From: Parasitella parasitica
Lineage: Eukaryota; Mucoromycota; Mucoromycetes; Mucorales; Mucoraceae
Direction: 5' to 3'
Length of the DNA stretch: 64,000 bases
Assembly (NCBI GenBank): GCA_025201805.1
Contig: MU619266.1
Span: 155,760-219,759, forward strand
A program made the translations under genes and the position numbers. Within the stretch, counting starts at the first letter, position 1. Every line of letters begins with the position of its first letter. Below, one piece after another: positions 57,725-64,000 of the stretch. Below the pieces are notes generated by a model. It ran no database searches and had not been told where the DNA came from. It saw only the letters and a program-made list of their open reading frames with translations.

Positions 57725-58303
57725 TTACAGCATATTATGTTCGCCTTTGGAATGGGAAGGAGTGTCAGAGTCTTCTGCTGATGAAGACGATGTGAGCTGT
57801 GACGATGAGGAAGGTGAAGCAGGCGTTGGTAATCCTAATTGTTGGCGAAGTTGCTCGTTTTCCTGCTTCATCGTTTGGATGTAGTCAATAGCATATCGTA
57901 GCACTTTGGCACGATGGCATTTTTCACCTCCGCTCTTCTCTTTGGAGCTTCTTGGCACCAGATCAGATAGTTCATTTACAAGCGTATTCTATTAAATTTA
58001 CATTAAAACCGCATACGCTACTACACAGGCATGTTCAAAATATCTTACCAAATTATCTCTTCGTCTTCTTTCAACTCGGTTATGAGTCTCTCGTCTTTGT
58101 TTTATACGACTCATGGCTGTGTCGCTATCAATACTAATTTTGTTTAGGATATTCACACCATGAACAACTAGTTTAGTAGGATGTTTCTCTAATTGGCTCA
58201 GTTTGCGCGCCATGGTATCTGGATTGTATATTTTAATGCGTTCCTGTAGCGGATAAGTCGCTCTGCGCTCTGAGATGGTCATTTTTGGTGGTTCGATAGC
58301 CAT
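57725..58303 (-). CDS. class B bHLH transcription factor
   Basis: Exons 58049-58303 and 57725-57988; 172 residues. The basic region THNRVERRRRDNL carries the His, Glu, Arg pattern (H-x3-E-x3-R) that reads CACGTG. Loop and helix 2 follow after the intron: VNELSDLVP, then a Lys-rich loop and KCHRAKVLRYAIDYIQ, then a short leucine heptad (ENEQLRQQLGL). It resembles USF/Ino2-type E-box factors. The C-terminus is Ser-rich. Target genes are unknown; one CACGTG is in the P450 promoter. A second ATG at 58324 would add seven hydrophobic residues and is less likely. Confidence 0.92.
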
Positions 58304-59394
58304 GTTGATCGAGATAAAAATCAAAGGTAGAAAATAAAATAGTAGAAAAAGGAGAAAATGAATGTAATGATGAAGATCCTTATTTATAACAAAAGTGTCA
58401 GCGCTCTGAGTCTACCGTGGCAGAAAAGAATGAGGGGAACATGTAAGCAAAATTGCCTCACAATTGCCTCATTAGGAGCCCCACTGTTTTGAGCCCTTTT
58501 TCCACTCCTAGAGCAAGCAAATGGCAAAATGAGCTTTTAAATCTTTTGACTGGTCACCATCTTTTTTGTATATAGGATACTGTATCTTTAAATCTCTTTG
58601 ACTATAAATCGTAACAGTTTGCTGCTAATTGACTCAAAGAACAAGGTTTATGAACGTCATGAGATATGTTTATTGTCTCTAAATAACTCACTGTAACATA
58701 TTCGATTAGTCCTTATTTGAGTATTGTATTCGTTGACCAAAAGTATCTCTCCGCTTCTACATTTCATCTGGGAAATATCAGAATTCTATTATATTCGCAT
58801 CATAAAAATACCGTTCTTGACTTTAATGTCTTTACTTGTTGGAACAAAGCGTTCATCCTACCGTATAATATCCAGCGCTGCCCCCCCCCCCTTTTTTTTT
58901 TTTACGTACATGCTTGTTTATTTTGTTGAATTGTTATGCATGCTGCCAATCATTCTCATTTAATTGTGCAAAGCATGCCAAGTATTATAGTTTTCGAAAA
59001 AAAAAAAAAAAAAAAAGGTATATAAAACCTTGTCTAGGTTTTTACGTCAATCGAATTTCACAAGAATTTACCTACTATCAGTGATAGATACTGCTATTTC
59101 CAGACCACATTCAAAAAACAGAGCTGTAGGCCCAGAAAGTATCATTCAATATCCTAAACGTGTAAAAAGCACATGGTGTCTATATGGTACTACTTAGTTT
59201 GGTGGATAAGGAATGGATTTTGTAAGAGCCATTTTCTATAAATTTTTGTAAACGATTTTCGATCTACCGTAAATCGATCACCATAGAGCAGCATTTCAAT
59301 GTATACAAATCGAGACCTTTTTGAAACATTTATGAGTGCGATATTACAGATGATAGAGGAGTAGATGCTTTTATTTACAATGCGCTGATATTTT
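58304..59394. other. 1.1-kb spacer
   Basis: No gene recognised. Contains a C-run then T-run (about 58881-58902), an A-run (58998-59016) and AT-rich sequence with the bHLH promoter at the left. Confidence 0.5.
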
Positions 59395-60206
59395 TCATAA
59401 TCGTGTTTCTTTCAAGTGAAATTCATTCATCACAGCTATCAAATCCTCAGTCGGTATGGAATTTACTGTTGCGATGCTCTATAAAGCCAGCTCATTCAGT
59501 TGATAATCATGATAGTTGCAAGTATGTAGATTACCTTTGTAAACTGATCAATAGACAAATCTATTTTCATCGCTTTGTCTTGTTTCTCTCTAATCCTCTT
59601 TCTGATTTCATTCATCAGTTTATAATTTTCTTCTGTAATCTAGATGCTATCATGTCAATGTTTCGCTGGTTGTACCCATGTGTTTACTCACATCATCCAG
59701 CATCTTTTGCAAACGTATCAATTCATTCTTCTGTGCTTTGTACACAGTGCCTATTGACACTTGACTTGGTGTCAGTAGTAAATGTGTGCTCACTCGTTCT
59801 CTTTTTTCAGCGTCTGCTAGCATTCGATCCAACTTATTTTGTTTTTCGACTAGATTTGTCTCTTCAACGATTTGGCGTACGCCTTTCTATGAGAATTTGT
59901 TACGATTTGGACGTTCTTTGTGTCAAAAGTACCTTCAGATTGTGATCCATGTATGCTTCGCCCTGCACATAACATTCGTCAATAGCTTCCGTACTTTCTG
60001 GCATAACCGCCACAAACATTTTCTTCATATCAGGCAGACTATTGTTATCCAAGCAAAGATTAGGGGCTTTGATTTCACACCCAAGTAATGCTCTGTACAT
60101 ACATTGCTGCTCTTACACTCCCACTTACATATTTACGCAGTAGAATCTTGAGTTTGTCTGCTGATTCTCCAGCTATGAGAGTTTCATGATCTTCTTCATT
60201 ACTCAT
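59395..60206 (-). CDS. coiled-coil protein, unknown function
   Basis: Exons 60137-60206, 59933-60090, 59692-59886, 59535-59639 and 59395-59478; about 203 residues. The last three exons are firm, all phase 0: KKGVRQIVEETNLVEKQNKL, then ITEENYKLMNEIRKRIREK, then SIATVNSIPTEDLIAVMNEF and stop. The first junction is less certain: a 46-nt intron with CGTAAAT donor and GAG acceptor is the only one that keeps frame. An upstream ATG at 60278 would add 24 residues. Length and long heptad-like helices suggest a kinetochore or trafficking coiled coil, but I do not recognise a family. It is divergent from the complex I subunit gene. Confidence 0.55.
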
Positions 60207-60458
60207 ACGTGCGACTGACCGTTTCAATGATAACAAAGAAACCCAAGAAAGGGAGTGCATAGTGACGTGAAGGTCCATTGCGGTTGATATATCATCCACC
60301 CCTCATTCTCTTTGCAAGTGACATCACCCTATATGTATTTTGAGAAATCCCCAGCTTTTCTTGTTTTGTTTCTTCAACCTTTCAAAAAGGTAATTGTAAT
60401 TTGTTCTTGATTCGATCGATTAAATTCACATATACTTTGATAGTCCTTATATTAAATC

Positions 60459-61167
60459 ATGTCTTGGAACTCTAAAACTTGGTCTTGGGTCAAGAAATAC
60501 TTTTCTGTCGTAAGAAAATTACAATGTTACGAAATGCTAAATACACATCATTGACTTTTTTTTTTTTTTCCCAATAGAACCCTTTATCAACTGATGGTAT
60601 GCCTGTTGTAGGGAAATTCCGTACACCTGCCCCAGCGTAAGGCATTTACTCATTGAATGTATCATAAAGTGCTAATTTGATCTGCTGCAGCTCTCGCCCT
60701 GAAAAGTACACCTATCCTAAGTCATCTGCTTCCAAGATTCACGACAATTACTACTTCAATCGTGACACTCGCAGAAACTTCCCTAGACTTGCTGTATACA
60801 CTCAACAAGATGTTGCTCTTCTTCTTGATGGTGCTGCCGTTAAACCAAGGTTCGATCTCATTTCCTCCCTTAATGCTTGTATACGATATTAACCCTTCAT
60901 TAGCCTCTCTGCCAAAGATGCTTCTGAACAAGTTGTTGCACAGAATGCCGAAACCAAGCCTCTCGCTGACATCCTGAACTCTCAGAAGCTTTATTCCAAA
61001 GACAAGTTTGCTCCTGCCCCTAGATTTGGCCGCCAAGTCAACTGGAAGATCTCTGATGATTTCATCCCTCCTAATGACGGTAAGAGTTGATGGATAATTT
61101 GATGAGATGGATATACTAATATTTTTATACAGGCTCATACTTCCCTATGATAGTCATTACCGACTAA
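60459..61167 (+). CDS. complex I 21 kDa subunit (NUO-21.3/NUXM type)
   Basis: Exons 60459-60509, 60578-60636, 60691-60849, 60904-61079, 61133-61167; 159 residues. Recognised by YTYPKSSASKIHDNYYFNRD, TRRNFPRLAVYTQQDVALLL, and the C-terminal FGRQVNWKISDDFIPPNDGSYFPM, the pattern of the fungal NADH:ubiquinone oxidoreductase 21 kDa subunit. This is a supernumerary inner-membrane complex I protein, so the organism has canonical complex I. Five small exons with phases that close exactly. Its abundance is suggested by C-ending codons (TTC, AAG, ATC) stronger than in neighbours. Confidence 0.88.
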
Positions 61168-61778
61168 ATTATTATACAACTATACACTGATACATCTACA
61201 TATATAAAAAAAAAGAGGAAATAAATCCGATACTATCGACAAAAAATAACATTCACAACAGCCTGCAATTGATTGATGGGCGTTGGTAAGTGTAAGAATC
61301 AAAGATTGGGAGGGAATTATAATCGATATCTTTGTACTATCAAAGTGATATTCTCGATGATTTTGTATTTACGGTGGGAAACGACTTTTCTTTTTTCTTT
61401 TTGAGAATCCACTCTTGGGATATTTATACGGTATATTTCGTTCTTGACATGATATACATTAAATGATGCCTGGATAGATTTTGGATCATCCTTGGTTAAG
61501 GATGAAGAGGGGAAAATGTCAAGTACGAAATAACAATTGGAAGTCTACGCCATTGAGATTTAGTTTAATCAATTAATTCAGTAATCAACATCTTAAATAC
61601 TTCCATTATGCACATTAAACATTCATCTGTTTGATGAATGACGGCCTTTTACAAAAGCAGAAATTTTTGAGAGAGGGGGGCAAAAAAAAAAAAATCATCA
61701 CCCACCCGAATTTTAACGAAAGAGGGGCAAAGAATTATAAATCAACTTTTTTCTTCTACGCATTTCTTATAAATTGTC

Positions 61779-62981
61779 ATGAGCGAAACAATCGCTGCAT
61801 CGAGCAGAGGCAAATCTGAAGCCAATTACGTAGAGAGACAAGCGCAAATGTCAGCAGCAACAAGCTCAATCACTGGATCATCCTCGTTTGAAAAGATCGT
61901 TTCGGCCTGCACGGGTGCTGTTATAACAATGTCATTTAGTAAGTAGTCCAAAGCTGAATGTCTATAGAAAGCATTCATTGATATCTGGGTTTAGTGAATC
62001 CACTGGACGTTGTAAAAACTCGTCTTCAAGAGACGTCGAAAAGTGGAACCAGACAGTATACCGGAACAATTGTTAGTATTACAAAATGAGTCATATTTAT
62101 ACATCAACACTAAAAGAGGTGAAACAGGATGCACTTTCAAAGATATTCAGAAACGAAGGAACTTTTGCTTTATGGAGAGGATTGACGCCTGGTTTAGCAA
62201 TGGCATTACCATCGACAGCCATCTACTTTGTGGGGTACGATTACATACGAGATCACACTAGAAATTCGCAATTTGCCAATACTGCGCTAGACAATTACTC
62301 GCCGTTGTGGGCAGGTGGACTAGCTAGAAGTGAGTATTTGAGTTGATTGAATGCTATGCAGGTTTACTGATGCTATTTATGCTATAGCTATGGCAGCTTT
62401 AGTAGTATCACCACTCGAACTCTTTCGAACTCGCATGCAGTCAGCCGAGGGTATAAATGGGTTTTCAGGTAATTTGTGTATGATCCTTTGATACACTCAA
62501 TCGCTGATCGTGTCAACATCATACAGACGTTTGGAGGGGAGTGACAAGAATGGTTCAGAGGGAAGGGCCGCAGGCCCTGTGGCGAGGACTTTTGCCTACA
62601 ATGTTGAGAGATGTGCCGTTTTCAGCAATTTACTGGATGGGATATGAAAAGATTAAACACAGATTGCAAACGCACCATGGATTATCACACTTTCAGACAT
62701 CGTTTATTGCAGGTGCATCATCAGGCATGTTTGCAGCTGTTTTGACGACGCCATTTGACGTTGTCAAGACACAACGACAAGTCAGCTCAGATGCAGAAGA
62801 AGCAAGACTGGGGCGTATTTTAAGAAATATACTACAGAAGGATGGCACATCTGGGTATTTTAGAGGCGTTGTGCCTCGAGTTGCAAAAGTCGCACCAGCA
62901 TGTGCAATCATGATATCCAGCTACGAAATGGGGAAGCATTTCTTTGCTAATCGTAAATCACAACAACGCACGCTTGCGTAA
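61779..62981 (+). CDS. mitochondrial carrier, SLC25A39/40 (Mtm1) type
   Basis: Exons 61779-61938, 61995-62071, 62128-62329, 62388-62468, 62527-62981; 324 residues. Three repeats are seen with P-x-(D/E)-x-(V/L)-x-(K/R)-x-R/Q signatures: NPLDVVKTRLQ, SPLELFRTRMQ and TPFDVVKTQRQ, each followed by aromatic-Gly motifs (FALWRGL, ALWRGLLPT, GYFRGV). The match to SLC25A39/40 and yeast Mtm1 is suggested by MNPLDVVKTRLQ plus DVWRGVTRMV and RDVPFSAIYWMGYE. These transport glutathione (SLC25A39) or affect manganese/iron handling (Mtm1). The split at the second exon (T-I | D-A-L) was set by the GATGC acceptor at 62127. Substrate is inference. Confidence 0.88.
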
Positions 62982-63068
62982 AATTGTATATATATATAGA
63001 GAATTATCCTTATTTCCTTTTGTTTATTCGTAAATTTATAAATAGATGTAATCTTCGACTTATGACTT

Positions 63069-63816
63069 TTAGCTTTTGTTCTTTTTCTTCGATCCTACAT
63101 ACACAGATGTTTATTAGCTGAAAATCACATTTACAAACATGAGGAAACTCACTTGAATGATTGCTGAATGCATCTTTTCTCTTGGTGTTTCCTTCATCTT
63201 TTTCGTCCTCATCCGATGAAATAGACACAACTTCTTCTAATTTTCTCTTTTTCTCTTGGGTTGCTTTGTCGCTTTCAGCTTTTCCTTCATTGATGGCACT
63301 CTTAATGAATCTAGCAGCTGCATCTTTATCCACTCGCATTGTTGCTATATGATAAAATACATGTCAATCTCAGCATTCAGGCATAGGATTTATATGGTCT
63401 TACGTTTAGCTTCTTTTCCTTGGGCCTTTTTCAGTTTTTGAATATATTGTTGAACACGGATCTGAATGCATGCATCTTGGTTGGTGGGCTCAACTTTCAA
63501 TGTGTCTATAGACTTACCAATTCACTCATCACTTCATGTTTCTGAGGATCTGAACCCTGTGTCTTTAGATAAACTATATACACTGTTAAAAAATGAATCA
63601 TTAGGCTATGAAAAGGTGCTGCTTACTGTAATATAGAGTATTCAAACTATACGATAGTAGCACTTCTAGTTCGTAACGCTGATTAACGGGCAATTTACTA
63701 TATACATCACTAATGGGCCTAGATAGCATGGGTTCTAGATGCTTCTTTACAACCTGAAGACGTGCTTTCAAGGCACGCACAGCCTTCTTGGGGATGTCTA
63801 TCGAGGGTGCTTCCAT
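63069..63816 (-). CDS. nuclear exosome cofactor C1D/Lrp1 (Rrp47)
   Basis: Exons 63627-63816, 63518-63573, 63404-63461, 63153-63344 and 63069-63094; 173 residues. The Sas10/C1D domain is recognised by KLPVNQRYELEVLLSYSLNTLYYIYLKTQGSDP, then VQQYIQKLKKAQG and PTMRVDKDAAARFIKSAI; the last exon adds the basic tail RSKKKNKS. Rrp47 binds Rrp6 and RNA in the nuclear exosome. Two in-frame acceptors 9 nt apart end intron 1 (CAG then TAG); the second gives the expected YYIYLKTQG. Exon 4 has an acidic SISSDEDEKDE segment. All five exons close in frame. Confidence 0.9.
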
Positions 63817-64000
63817 GTTTAACTAGTCGAGAACTTGGTAATGCAATACAGAATCAAAATATTTTTTCCATCTTTGATAGAGGCAAAGGAGTCACAGTAG
63901 ATCCATTAGTTGAATCAAAGAAGCACAAAAGTAAACACCAATGGAGCTGCTTGGTCAGACACATGATAAAAGAATTCCTCCAACATCTCTGTTAATTTCC
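63817..64000. other. right-edge spacer
   Basis: Contains the C1D promoter. An open plus frame (63762-63995) includes KHKSKHQWSCL but has no start or motif; nothing is called. Confidence 0.4.

Overview
The window is a stretch of a fungal nuclear chromosome, most likely from an early-diverging filamentous fungus (Mucoromycota, Mucorales-like). The evidence is intron-rich genes with short GT-AG introns (mostly 46-105 nt), AT-rich spacers full of A/T homopolymers, a mitochondrial complex I subunit (absent from Saccharomyces-type yeasts), a Grainyhead/CP2 transcription factor, a fungal urease, a Fet3-type ferroxidase and class II fructose-bisphosphate aldolase. There are no operons, CRISPR arrays, rRNA genes or confidently visible tRNA genes. 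The species assignment is inference only. One 500-base N gap (18969-19468) removes the 5' end of the aldolase gene.

Layout. 1-3.4 kb: a truncated TFIIIA-like zinc-finger gene, weakly coding sequence, and a DUF4112 gene. 3.5-13.8 kb is gene-dense: a coiled-coil protein, a mitochondrial NOA1/YqeH-type GTPase, a TAPT1/Emp65-type ER membrane protein, an MIT-domain protein, a small unknown gene, a DUF1308/C7orf25 homologue and a 91-residue zinc-knuckle protein. 15.2-23.2 kb: a membrane-anchored nitrilase/Lnt-like acyltransferase, FBA1, LSM6, a His/Asp-rich secreted protein and the proteasome chaperone NAS2. 23.2-26.5 kb is gene-free. 26.5-32.6 kb: a small Ser-rich protein, urease and an HSL-type esterase. 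35.2-43.8 kb: a CP2/Grainyhead factor, a cytochrome P450, a tentative unknown gene, signal peptidase subunit SPC1 and a PPxY membrane protein. 44.2-52.5 kb: a sulfotransferase-like protein, phosphopantetheine adenylyltransferase, a PEX4-like E2, a multispan membrane protein, FET3 and an acidic zinc-finger protein. 52.5-56.5 kb is gene-free except for a decayed DDE transposon remnant. 56.5-63.8 kb: a CAP-Gly protein, a bHLH factor, a coiled-coil protein, a complex I 21 kDa subunit, an SLC25A39/40-type carrier and a C1D/Lrp1 exosome cofactor.

The genes are mainly unlinked housekeeping functions, not one pathway. Several head-to-head pairs share short promoters (NOA1/TAPT1, PPAT/PEX4, membrane protein/FET3, coiled-coil/complex I). 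Two promoters carry regulatory motifs that fit their gene: GATAA cores upstream of urease and an exact ATCTGATAA iron-GATA site upstream of FET3. Gene structures were built by hand from splice signals, reading-frame phase and remembered family conservation; every multi-exon model given with full exons closes in frame. I found no convincing new multi-gene system. The most unusual signals are in RNA processing (GC-AG introns, acceptors directly after A-runs, 3n tandem acceptors, a 7-nt first exon) and a sulfotransferase-like protein that lacks the PAPS-loop lysine.
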